DNA from: Membranipora membranacea
Lineage: Eukaryota; Bryozoa; Gymnolaemata; Cheilostomatida; Membraniporidae
Length of the DNA stretch: 64,000 nt
Direction of reading: 5' to 3'
NCBI GenBank assembly: GCA_914767715.1
Contig: OU612065.1
Coordinates: 33,606,001-33,670,000, forward strand
The translations under genes were made by a program, and so were the position numbers. Positions 1-12,700 of the stretch are shown piece by piece (the stretch's first letter is position 1; each line of letters opens with the position of its first letter). The notes below the pieces were generated by a model. That model was not told the origin of the DNA. It ran no database searches and saw only the letters and a list, made by a program, of their open reading frames with translations.

Positions 1-647
1 GCAATATTCAATTTTTCGGAATCTGGAATATTATCATAAAATTGATTATCTTCAAACTTAAGTTGACCCTATAATTTTCTATTTTCGTTAAAAGCACAGA
101 ATGTGTTTAAAGCAGAAGTTAAATAATAGCATACTATTCACTTTCAGGAGAACTGCAAAACGTAGACTCTGTCGTTGATTTATCATAGAGAAAAAATAAC
201 ATCCGCTATCGAAGAATTTCAGATGAGAAAGCTTTTATCACATTACAGAGAATAACAGATATTTTGCTCCATTATAGACATTATACTCATATCTTCATAA
301 ACCAAATTTATTTAAAATTATTGTCTGCTGTGCTGTTGGTCAGAGTTTTGGCTATTACAATACCCGAAAAGTAGAATTTACAATACAAGTATATAATTTA
401 TTGTAAAGTTATCAATACAGAATCACTGTCCAAGTATCTATAATCAATCTGAGGTGCTCATAGTCTCAAAACCTTACATGCAGGGTTAGGGTTTCAGCTA
501 ATTCAGGCTGGATCAACAGACTAACTGGTTTAGAGTGACGTTATCAGGGGATTATCAACTGATTTACTGACTATCCCTATCAAAAATACTACATAAAAAG
601 AACATTACCGAATCTTATCACATCACAATCTGTGTTCTCTATTGTAG

Positions 648-788
648 TCTAGGAACACTGACCAGCCTGGAAGATCTGAGGTTAGATTATAATAAAACAC
701 TGACAGAATTACCAGATGAGATTGGAGGATTGAAGTGTCTGCTGACGTTAAATGTACTAGGGTGTGGCCTCACCAGTCTGCCAAGCAG
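648..788 (+). CDS. LRR exon a (141 bp, two LRRs, phase 2-2)
   Basis: The exon lies between a ttgtag acceptor and a gtaaat donor and reads as two 23-24 residue LRRs (LxxLxxLxLxxNxxLxxLPxxI, then LxxLxVxxCxLxxLP). It begins after two bases of a codon and ends after two, so it is a symmetric cassette. It differs from exon d (11012) by one synonymous base. Confidence 0.85.
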
Positions 789-3700
789 GTAAATATATAT
801 ATATTTATATACATTCATTACATATTGAGTTTGAGTCGCTTTAAGAACATATTGATGTACACTGAATGAATTTATGTATATATAAATATAGATATATATG
901 AATTCATTGCATGTTGAGTTTAATAACTCTAAGAACTTATTGATGTGTGCTGAATATCATGCTCTAAGCTGAAAATATTGCATTATGAGACTGGTGTGTA
1001 GAATGCAATTACCAACAAGGTGAGTCTCAATTGCAATTTTTTAACAAATTATTATAAACACTGTAGGACGTAAATATTAACTGCATGATATTGTCATAAA
1101 CCAAATTTATGGCAGGCTATTAAGGATTTGTCTAAAGTGCTGTTGGTGAGACTTTTGGGTATACCAAGTTGCCAGATCTGCGAATGATAGAATTTACAAT
1201 ACAAGTATGGAATTTATGGAATCCTGCCGATATGCAAATTATGTCTGGAATCGTCAATATGATATAAGTATTTAGATTAATTCCTTTTTAGGGCAGTTGT
1301 GTGCAATATAAACATATAGGAATGGAAAGTGATATACCTACTCAAGAATATTATGAAGATCATCTTTAGGGTCATATCCCCTTGTAAAAATCACTGACCC
1401 AGCTTTGTTGCCAGTATTATAGGAGTTGCTTGCACCGATGTGTTTGTATACGCTGTTTGTCAGGTTTTTGGCTAAGCCAACCGCAAGGAATATTGACAAT
1501 AGAAAAGGCAATTTCAAATATCGTAGCCTATTGACCGTTGGTGTGCGGTCTTTGTATTAAACCTGTGGCCAAACGTCTCTGGGCATCACTGCCAAGAAAA
1601 CTTATGTTGTAAGGTAGGAATTAATGAGCTATTTTTTAGTTAGCTGCAAACGATATTCCGCTAATAATTAAAACTTGCAGATACTATAAATGGCAAAAAT
1701 ATTTTCCCATATAAATTGTAAAACTAATAATTCATACATTACTATCAATCTATTTATAAGCGGTCATACAGTCTCCAAATATTACCATACACCAGACTCC
1801 AGGGGATGGTTTCAATAAGAGACTCAAAACATCTCTTATAGCTTCAAAGTTCAGCTATTAATAGATAGACAGACATAATGTTTCCCATCATTCAGTAAGT
1901 GTTTGCATTGCTGTTTGTCCGGTTTTTTCATATCAGCAAACTTTGAAAAATAGAAATTAGAGAAGAAATTTGAGAATATCAAATTTTATTTTACATCCAA
2001 AATATATAATCCCCTTTATTAGAACTTACCTGTTCCCAAGTTGTAGGCTGGGCATGTTACAGAGAGCAGGTTATCTTTCTGTTCAGCCAATGCAGAATCA
2101 CAACCCAAGGCCTGCAGGTCAGATTCACTTTCTCCAATCTCTATCCAGGTTAATAGATCACCCAATAGTGAATCGTACATGTGCTCCATTTTGGCGCCAA
2201 ACATCTCATAAAAGTTTGTTTACATTGATACGGAAGAATTTGATGTCAGGAGTGGGACTCTCATAAACAAAGCCCTACACTATCAAACAATAACTACTGA
2301 TAAATAAATTTACTAATTTTTCTCAGTAAATAGTGCTTATTTTTTGAAAAACATTATAGCTGCACATTCCTCAGTTATATTTGACACTGCGGATGGATTT
2401 TTGAAAGCTTATTTTCTATATTTAAAAGAAAGTAAAATATGAATTACTGTAGTAATACAATACATTTGACTACTCATTCTTTTCCCGAGTTCAGTTTTTA
2501 GTTATATTGCAATGGCTAGGCTCGATGTAATTAACATGATGTCAAAATTATTAGGATGTAAATTTGAGCATAGCAAATTGGTAAAAGTAACTTGCATTTT
2601 TTGTCCCTAATATTACCCCCTACACAAGAAAACTGCTGCATGTGTAGTAACAAGTCTCTATAATGAATGCTGGACCTGAACCGCAGGCCACCTTCAAATC
2701 AGAGGTGCTCATACTCTAAACCTTTCAACGGGGTTATAGGCTTAAACTTGTTTTTTTTTAAATGTTTTGCAATATTAGCCGTCAAGAAAAAACTAAAAAA
2801 GGGAAAAAATCAATCAAGATGGCGAAAAAAATAATCAGAACATCAACATTTGAATAATTTATAATTTAGTATTGAACATAAATCAAATGGTATATTGTTA
2901 AAAGTAGATGCTATCATATTAACTAAGAAGTTATTTGAAGTTAAGTGTAGCTTGAACATGTCTCTCATATTAAAAATGCGCGAGAAATTAGAATTTTCTA
3001 ACATAAATGGTGGACATGTCTTGTTTACCAATTGATGTCCAGTTATGCTAGTAAAATATATCTTAAGCACTGGTAGATGTAGAAGGTGTAATGACCCTGG
3101 TAATTCATTAGTTGGTACCAGGTGATTAGGAATGATTTGTATATTACATATCAACCTGAAGGCTCTCTTCTGGAGTAAAAATATGTCCTTTAGTATATAG
3201 TTTGGTGATAGGTTGTATAGTAAATATGGATACTACTTATGATGTGGCAAAAAATTAAATGATGGTAAAGTATATAAGATGTTTTGTTGTCAAAAAACGC
3301 CTACAAATTTGTTCTAGTGTAATTGCCTTTGCTTCTTTTTAACGGACTAAGGAAACATGGTCATGCCATGTTAGCCTGGCATTCATGATGAAACCTAACC
3401 GTTTTCATTCAGGCTTTATCAACAGACTAACTGGTTCAGACTGACATTAGTAGGGGAATGTCAACTGATTTGCTGACTATGTTTATAATAAATACTGTAA
3501 AAAATTACATTTACCTAATCTTATCATAACAATATATGTGTTCTCTGTTATAGTCTAGGATCTCTGACCAGCCTAAAGAAGCTGTTGTTAGCATAGCTGT
3601 TGGTGATGGGTGGTTTTGGTATGACAACACCTGAGAGTTAGAATCTAAAATACAAATATAGAATTTATTGTAAAGTCATAGATACCGACGCACAACCCAA

Positions 3701-6700
3701 GCATTTACATTAAATCTGAGGTGCTCATATTCTCAAAAGATTTCATGCAGGGTTGGGCTTAAGCTAGTTCAGGCTTGATCAACAGTCTATCTGGTTCAGA
3801 CTGACGTTATCAGGGGATTATCAACTGATTCACTGACTATCCCTATAAAAAATACTACATAAAAATACATTACCGAATCTTATCACATCACAATCTGTGT
3901 TCTATGTTATAGTCTAGGAACACTGACCAGCCTGGAAGAGCTGACGTTAGATGATAATAAAACACTGACAGAGTTACCAGATGAGATCGGGGGATTGAAG
4001 AGTCTACGGACATTAAAAGTATCAAAGTGTGGCCTCACCAGTCTGACAAGCAGGTAAATATATATATTTATATACATTCATTACATGTTGAGTTTGAGTC
4101 GCTTTAAGAACATATTGATGTGCACTGAAAGAACTTATGTATATATAAATAAATATATAAATATATGTATATATATGAATTCATTGCATGTTGAGTTTAA
4201 GAACTCTAAGAAGTTATTGATGTGTGCTGAATCTCAAGCTCTAAGCTGAAAATATTGCATAATGAGACTGGTGTGTAGAATAGATGTTGAGCACTGGTAG
4301 ATGTAGAAGGTGTAACGAACCTGATAATTCGTTAGTTGGTACCAGGTGATTAGGAATGATTTGTATATTACATATCAACCTGAATGTTTTTTTCTGGAGT
4401 AAAAATAAGTCATCTCGTATATAGTAACTTTGGATACCACTTATGATGTGGCAAAAAATTAAATGATGGGAAAGTATAAAAGATGTTTTGTTGTCAAAAA
4501 ATGCCTGCAAAGTTTTAATTGCCTTTGCTACCTTTTTACTGACACAGGAAACATGGTCATGCCATGTTAGCCTGTCATTCAATTATTAAACCTAACAGTT
4601 TTCGTTCAGGCTTTATCAACAGACTAACTGGTTCAGACTGACATTATTAGGGGAATATCAACTGATTCTCTGACTATGTCCATAATAGATACTGTAAAAA
4701 ATACATTTACCTAATCCTATCAAAACACTATTATGTGTTCTCTGTTATAGTCTAGGATCACTCACCAGCCTAGAGGTGCTGAGGTTAGATGGTAATGAAT
4801 CACTGACCGAGTTACCAGATGAGATCGATGGATTGAAGTGTCTGCGGAAGTTATATGTACGAAGGTGTGGCCTCACCAGTCTGCCAAGCAGGTAAATATG
4901 ATATATATATATATATATATAGAGGGAAACTGTGATTGTGTCAGCTAACTTGGCCAAAGATATGTCCACAGAGTAAGGATACAGAGGTGAAACTTTAATG
5001 AGAGTCATAGTGCCTTCGGTTTTGGATTCACTGTGGGAAAATCATCAATCTGAATATTTGCCAGTTTTACTAAATATATTAGTTACAATGGCAATTTGTG
5101 ACGCAGACATGCCTACCTATGATAGGTCATAATTCATTCTGTATGTTACCTAAAGACTGATTTCCAACTTTCTTGAAATGTTCAATCTGCAAGCTATACG
5201 CCATATTGTTGTCATTTCTGTTAGGATACATAGGCTATGAGTTATCTGGGGTTTTAAAATGAGTTATATCATATAGATTTATATGCGGCTTGGGTCAGTA
5301 CACGGACATTTCTTAATTTTGATGACCGCCCCGGCTATCAATTGCCACATGTATATCATGATAACACTCATTTTAAAAAATATGGAAAAATTTTGGAAAT
5401 CAGTTTTAGGTTAAATACAGAATGAATTATGACCTATCATAGGTAGGTGTGTCAGCATCACAATTTCCGATGGTAACTTATATAATCAGTAAGATTAGCA
5501 GGTATCCAGATTGATGTTTTCCCACAGGGAATCCAAAACCGAAGGCACTATGATTATCATTAAAGTTTCCCCTCTGTATCCTTACTCTGTGGACATATCT
5601 TTGGCCAAGTAAGCTGACACAATCACTTTTGTGGGTTAAGGTTATGATACCAGCGTTGACCGATTTAGACATTTTATATATGTGATTGGATGATGTTGCG
5701 TCATTTTATCGGAGAAATGAGGCCGAAAATGCTGTTTTTAGCAAAGTGGATGGCTGCGCTACATTGATTGCTACAAATTTCTAAACAGGTTACATTCATT
5801 CTTAGAGACATAGTTCATCCTAATTTTAGGTGGAAAATAATATTTGATGAGCCCAAAATGGCTTTTTAAGTCACGTCATAATGCGTGTTGTTTTTTAACT
5901 TTGATGATATAATGCTAAATTTTAAGCTACGATTTGAGACAGTTCGAATAAAATAGGGCCATATTTTTTGCTTTTTTTCCACTATATTGCTGTTTAAATG
6001 ACACACACCACAAATTTCAGCAGTATATCAAATGTATCAATATCAGCATAGACCATCAAAGGTAGATACGTTTTGCGCCATTTATCAATAACGTCAAACA
6101 TGCTGTCAAAAGGTCCAGCACTAAAGACAGACAAATTTATTTTGAAAATTCTCACATACGAAGCCGCTTTGATTAAGCTTGGTACAAACAGGAAATGCCA
6201 ACAGAATACGGCACTATGCATTTGTCTTCCTCGAATTATACCACACAGAATACCCAAAACAGCCAATTTAAGGGGCTTTTCAAGGTGTTTTTCGGCATTC
6301 TGTGTGGTATAATTCGAGGAAGACTAAAACATAGTGCCATATTCTGTTGGCATTTCCTGTTTTTACTATGCTTAATCGAAGCGGCTTCGTATGTGAGAAG
6401 TTTCAAAATAGATTTGTCTGGCCTGAGTGCTGGACCTTTTGACAGCGTGTTTGACGTTATTGATAAATGACTTAGTTGGTTAAAATTGCAAGTGTTGTCT
6501 CTGTCCGAGGACTGAGGAATATCAGTGCCTTAAGGGCGCGGCCGCCGTATTTGTCGGCAAGTTGCTCTCAGTGTGCAGGCAGGCCGGAGCATACCTGGGG
6601 CGTCATGTGTCATGAGCCCAGTAGTCAGTAGACCGCAGCGGGATTCGAAGCCGGGACCTCCAACGCTTGCGCGTCAGAGGGCAGGCGCTCTAAACAACTG

Positions 6701-9700
6701 AGCTACCTCCTACTCCTTGTCTAGTAGTAACAGTAAAGTAAAACTGATAAAGTAGAAAAGAAACTGTAGTCTGGAAGCTGTCACGTAAAATATTGAGAGA
6801 TGACGGCATCTCAACTACCACGTTCCATCCTATTACCTAAGCTTAGCCAGTTGTTTTCATCAATCAGTCACCAGCCTGCATATTGCTATATTACTGTATT
6901 TTTCTGTATAATATATTTTGTGTGTGTCAGGATGTAAAGCAAAGCAGTTAATTGAATGCATATGAGAAGTTTGGAACAGCTGTTGGATATCACATACTGC
7001 TATAAACATTATTTACATCAAAACATTAGATCATTTTTCAATAAATAATACTAATACTGAGTGCAAGTTAACCATTCTAACTAATAGTAAAAAACTATTA
7101 AAGTGTTTGTAAAGGAACAGGGTTCTTGGTATCATTTTTGAGCTTGAAATGAGATTAAGACAGCTATCACACATGCATTTGCATGAAAAATAAGTCTTCA
7201 GGGTTACCTGGTCTGGTAGGTATGGGGGTTATAAGTTAACACTATTGAGTTGCCTACTCATGCACAGCCCAACTTGTCCAGGCGATTTGTAATGAGCCTA
7301 TTATGGGCGAAATGCAGTAATATTAGTGACTATTGTGGTTAGATAACAACTTTTGCAAATACATGACAAAGTCACTCACAAGTCTGTCGATGACATAAAA
7401 GTTCAAATTTAATGAGTTGAGGCCGCTAATCAAAACAAACTTCATTTCTGTTGTGAGCCCATGTTGAAGAAGAGATTAGAAGAACCACTGTACCAAAGAT
7501 TATAAATACTGACTGTACATTACAATCAATGACTATGACCCATTCCCTGTCCACAGCTTTTCAAGCGAGTGAGTTTCATTTCATACCGCTGCGCTTGTTT
7601 ACTCTGTTTGAATAAGATTATACTGGAGCAATGGATTCTTCTTGCTGACAAAGCCTTGCTTATTTCAGATTTACCTAAAAATGGGCCATACAATGCTTTA
7701 TGGTTAGTACCAAATCTTGCGATAACATCCAACACTAGCCCCCCAAATAAGATCCATAGTGATGAAATAACTCAAAAACTCGACAAATTAATTTCCTATG
7801 TGACTGATGTGTGCTTTGACATAGGTTCTCATATGGCCTGCTGCACTCAGTCAGTAATATTGATAGTCCATGTTTAGATGTGCTGAGTATCTGTGATGCA
7901 CAGATGGACAAGATCTGATGTAAAATAATATAGAAAGTTTCTCAAGGTATTCCACTGCTTACACGATTATCAATACTCCTCTCTTTAGGAGGCAGTCAAA
8001 TTCATTTACATTTTACATCACCCTGAAGTCCGAAATAACTAGATGACAATTTTGTTTACTTCAATTTACTTTGTGACTTGAAAATTCCAGTTTTTTATGT
8101 AAACAACAAAGTTTACCCGAGAAAATCTTGTGAGTCCAAACATCAGAATATTTGCAAAATTTGTCGTAAAGATTCTTAAAACTTCAAATCACTCAGTATT
8201 AATCATCGCATGCTTTGGATTTTAACATCATCCTAATGCCTGAAATGTCGAGATTTGAAAACAAATTATTTTAGATTTTTGTGCAAATTAGAAAAACATC
8301 CAGTCTACATGTGTAAATTTTGTAACTTCCATTGAAATTCTATTGAAAGCCACTAATCATAAAGCATAACGGCTGAAGACAGAGTTTGTTTGGAATGTCA
8401 TATCTTAGTATTTATAATCTTCAATACAATCCATGTAGCCACAATCTCATTTATTCATCGAATAAATATACACAAAACCTTGAAATACTTTAGCCATGTA
8501 TTGATCTGCCTTTATATTGCCAATTTCTATCTCGAGCAGTAACCATGGTTAACAGAAAGTGTTGTATCTGTCAAAGCACTGTGGGTTATTTCCAGTGGCC
8601 GAAATCATACAGATTTAAACTTGAGTGGTGTGACTACCTCAGAGATATTTTCCCTCTGATAATCACATGGACTCGACGTCGATTTGCAAAAAATGCCTCC
8701 GAAATGATATTCAATCTCGCTCTCACTAGAGCTGTTAATCTCCCTGTAATTTTCATTCTCACTGTCGGATGAGCTAGAGCTGTAATTTTTTGCTATGTTC
8801 GATTTAGATCGTTAGCTTTGTCATTGAATTATGAAATGTCATACACTATCCCATTTTACCAGCTAAACCGCATGGGACAGATAAATAAAGCCTTGTATTC
8901 ACTCATTCATTCAATAGATAAATTCTGTGTGTTTTGATATCACATGCAGAATATCAAAACCACTGTGTCATAACAATAATGTTCTAAACTAGACTGAGAT
9001 CTCTAGAATGATACCAAAAAACCTGATCCTTTACAAACACTTTAAAGGACCAAAGCAATATACAGTGTAGCTAGTGCTGCAGTAGCCTGTCTTGACAAGC
9101 TTTGTTCGGTGGGGGGTGGGGGAAAATGCAAGAGTTGACAAACTTTGTTCTCCACCCCAACCGAACAAAGCTTGTCAAGACAGGCTAGTCCTGCAGTAGT
9201 CATGCAACAGTTTTACACTGAAAGATTCATAGCGCTTCTGGGTAACAATCATGTAAAGTGGTAGAAATCGTCATCCTGCTGACCTAATGAATATATGCCA
9301 TGTACTATACAAGTAAAATAAACTAGCACTTTAGAGCTTCCTATTTTCCTTCCAAACTGGAACCACTCACACCAGTGGATAAAAAAACTCTTATGGTGAG
9401 GGTTGCCATAACAAACTCCATATAAATCCCTCTAGTTGCTAGAAGATACGCCAACACCAGTTAACTGCAGTTCTCTAATTGTGTATTAACTGTGTAATTG
9501 TTAGCACTCTGTGTGTATGGAGAATTGAATCCACCTGAGCAATCAACTTCATTATGTGTCTTGCAAAGGTTGTGTCTAAGATTTTGTTTTGAGCCGTGAA
9601 AAAGTGGTTGGCATACTTTCAAATTATTACGACTGTCTACTATTCGATATGAAGTAGGTGAAATATGATAAGGATTCGGATGAAATCCAAAATATAACAC

Positions 9701-12700
9701 AACAAAATTGTTTCAACTGGTTTTCCTCTGCCTAAACTCATCCAGAAAATTTCAACATAAAAAGGAGGGGAAAACATTTATCACTTTCTATTAGAATCAA
9801 TATTAACTTGGTCCACTGCAGCAATTCAAATAGCAGTCCTGCCATAAACAAAGAAGCTAAGATCTTACATACCTTTCCCTTGAACTGGAACATAAAAATA
9901 ATTATCCCGACAAATCATACAATAGTATCTACAATAGATTCAATATAGCTTCGATTATCTTTATTATATGTCAATTATTTAAAAACTCCACTACTAAATT
10001 AAATGTATAAATAGTTGCAATTTTATATCAGACATATCAGCCTATTTGTAAGTCCGCTGACACAATGAGTTTTGTAGCCACTTATATAGTGAAAAAAAAC
10101 CTTTAATATTCTCACTGAAACTTGTGTTGTTCAATCATTGTTCCAATTTTTTATTAGCTGTATAATAGAACTTCACTCTAATTATCAGAACCTAGTCACT
10201 AAGTTAACCTGGTCCTGGCATTAGCTGTTTGATGTTATAAGTTCCTCTAAAGTATGTATCCAATTATTTGAGTCACTGAAGTACTGTATGGCATAAATTA
10301 ATCGTGCTCAACTAGCTCTTCTTGGTTAAATTTATTGTTTCCGTTTCTGCAATATTCAATTTTTCGGAATCTGGAATATTATCATAAAATTGATTATCTT
10401 CAAACTTAAGTTGACCCTATAATTTTCTATTTTCGTTAAAAGCACAGAATGAAAGAATGTGAATTCCCATTAATCTGTTTAAAGCAGAAGTTAAATAATA
10501 GCATACTTTCAGGAGAACTGCAAAACGTAGACACTGTCTTTGATTTATCATAGAGATAAATAACATCCGCTATCGAAGAATTTCAGATGAGAAAGCTTTT
10601 ATCACATTACAGAGAATAACAGATATTTTGCTCCATTATAGACATTATACTCATATCTTCATAAACCAAATTTATTTAAAATTATTGTCTGCTGTGCTGT
10701 TGGTCAGAGTTTTGGGTATTACAATACCCGAGAAGTAGAATTTACAATACAAGTATATAATTTATTGTAAAATTATCAATACAGAATCACTGCCCAAGTA
10801 TCTATAATCAATCTGAGGTGCTCATAGTCTCAAAACCTTACATGCAGGGTTAGGGTTTCAGCTAATTCAGGCTGGATCAACAGACTAACTGGTTTAGAGT
10901 GACGTTATCAGGGGATTATCAACTGATTTACTGACTATCCCTATCAAAAATACTACATAAAAAGAACATTACCGAATCTTATCACATCACAATCTGTGTT
11001 CTCTATTGTAGTCTAGGAACGCTGACCAGCCTGGAAGATCTGAGGTTAGATTATAATAAAACACTGACAGAATTACCAGATGAGATTGGAGGATTGAAGT
11101 GTCTGCTGACGTTAAATGTACTAGGGTGTGGCCTCACCAGTCTGCCAAGCAGGTAAATATATATATATTTATATACATTCATTACATATTGAGTTTGAGT
11201 CGCTTTAAGAACATATTGATGTACACTGAATGAATTTATGTATATATAAATATAGATATATATGAATTCATTGCATGTTGAGTTTAATAACTCTAAGAAC
11301 TTATTGATGTGTGCTGAATATCATGCTCTAAGCTGAAAATATTGCATTATGAGACTGGTGTGTAGAATGCAATTACCAACAAGGTGACCCTCGATTGCAA
11401 TTTTTTAACAAATTATCATAAACACTGTAGGACGTAAATATTAACTGCATGATATTGTCATAAACCAAATTTATGGCAGGATATTAAGGATTTGTCTAAA
11501 GTGCTGTTGGTGAGACTTTTGGGTATACCAAGTTGCCAGATCTGCGAATGATAGAATTTACAATACAAGTATGGAATTTATGGAATCCTGCCGATATGCA
11601 AATTATGTCTGGAATCGTCAATATGATATAAGTATTTAGATTAATTCCTTTTTAGGGCAGTTGTGCGCAATATAAACATATAGGAATGGAAAGTGATATA
11701 CCTACACAAGAATATTATGAAGATCATCTTTAGGATCATATCCCCTTGTAAAAATCACTGATCCATCTTTGTTGCCAGTATTATAGGAAGTGCTTGCACC
11801 GATGTGTTTGTATACGCTGTTTGTCAGGTTTTTGGCTGAGCCAACCGCAAGGAATATTGATAATAGAAAAGGCAATTGAAAATATAGTAGCCTATTGATC
11901 GTTGGTGTGCGGTCTTTGTATTAAACCTGTAGAAAAGCTGCAAACGATATTCCGCTAATAAATAAAACTTGCAGATACTATAAATGGCAAAAAGATTTTC
12001 CCATATAAATTGTAAAACTAATAATTCATACATTACTATCAATCTATTTATAAGCAGTCATACTCTCCAAATATTACCAGACACCATAATAGATTGTTAT
12101 ACTGCAAGATGGATTACAAAGTCTCCAGGGGATGGTTTCAATAAGAGACTCAAACATCTCTTATAGCTTCAAAATTCAGCAATAAATAGATAGACAGACA
12201 TAATGTTTCCCATCATTCTGTAAGTGTTTGCATTGCTGTTTGTCCGGTCTTTTTATATCAGCAAGCTTTGAAAAATAGAAATTAGAGAAGAAATTTGAGA
12301 AAATCAAATTTTATTTTACATCAAAAATATATTTTCCCCTTTGTTAGAGCTTACCTGTCTCAAAGTTGTAGGCTGGGCATGTTACAGAGACCAGGTTATC
12401 TTTTTGATAAGCCAATGCAGAATCACAACCCATGGCCTGCAGGTCAGATTCACTTTCTCCCATCTCTATCCAGGTTAATTGATCACCCAATAGTGATTCC
12501 GTACATGTGCTCCATTTTGGCACCAAACATCTCATAAAAGTTTGTTTACATTGATAAGGAAGAATTTGATATCAGGAGTGGGACTCTCATAAACAATGCC
12601 CTATACTATCAAACAATAATTACTGATAAATAAATTTACTTGTTTTTCTCAGTAAATAGTAATTATTTTTTGAAAAACATTATAGCTGCACATTGTGGAG

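Larger units (their letters stand above)
1..2340. repeat. Segmental duplication, copy A (partner 10349-12690)
   Basis: The first 2.3 kb of the window recurs almost unchanged at 10349-12690 in the same orientation. Both copies contain an LRR exon (648-788 and 11012-11152), the same flanking introns and the same antisense exon-like piece. Copy B has a short insertion near 10450 and other small indels relative to copy A. The LRR exons differ by one synonymous base. The duplication is recent and added an LRR exon to the gene together with its intron. Confidence 0.93.
10349..12690. repeat. Segmental duplication, copy B (partner 1-2340)
   Basis: Near-identical to the first 2.3 kb of the window, including the LRR exon at 11012. 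Directly downstream, 12800-13125 matches 6765-7095. Copies A and B may therefore be the ends of one older ~7-kb duplication, with 2.3-6.7 kb deleted from B or inserted into A. Confidence 0.93.

Noticed and set aside
6640-6716. Functional tRNA gene on the minus strand
   Set aside because: A- and B-box-like motifs are present but acceptor and T stems do not pair; better read as a SINE.
7569-7877. 102-codon ORF as a gene
   Set aside because: No recognisable similarity, no splice sites or codon pattern; lies inside the putative transposon.
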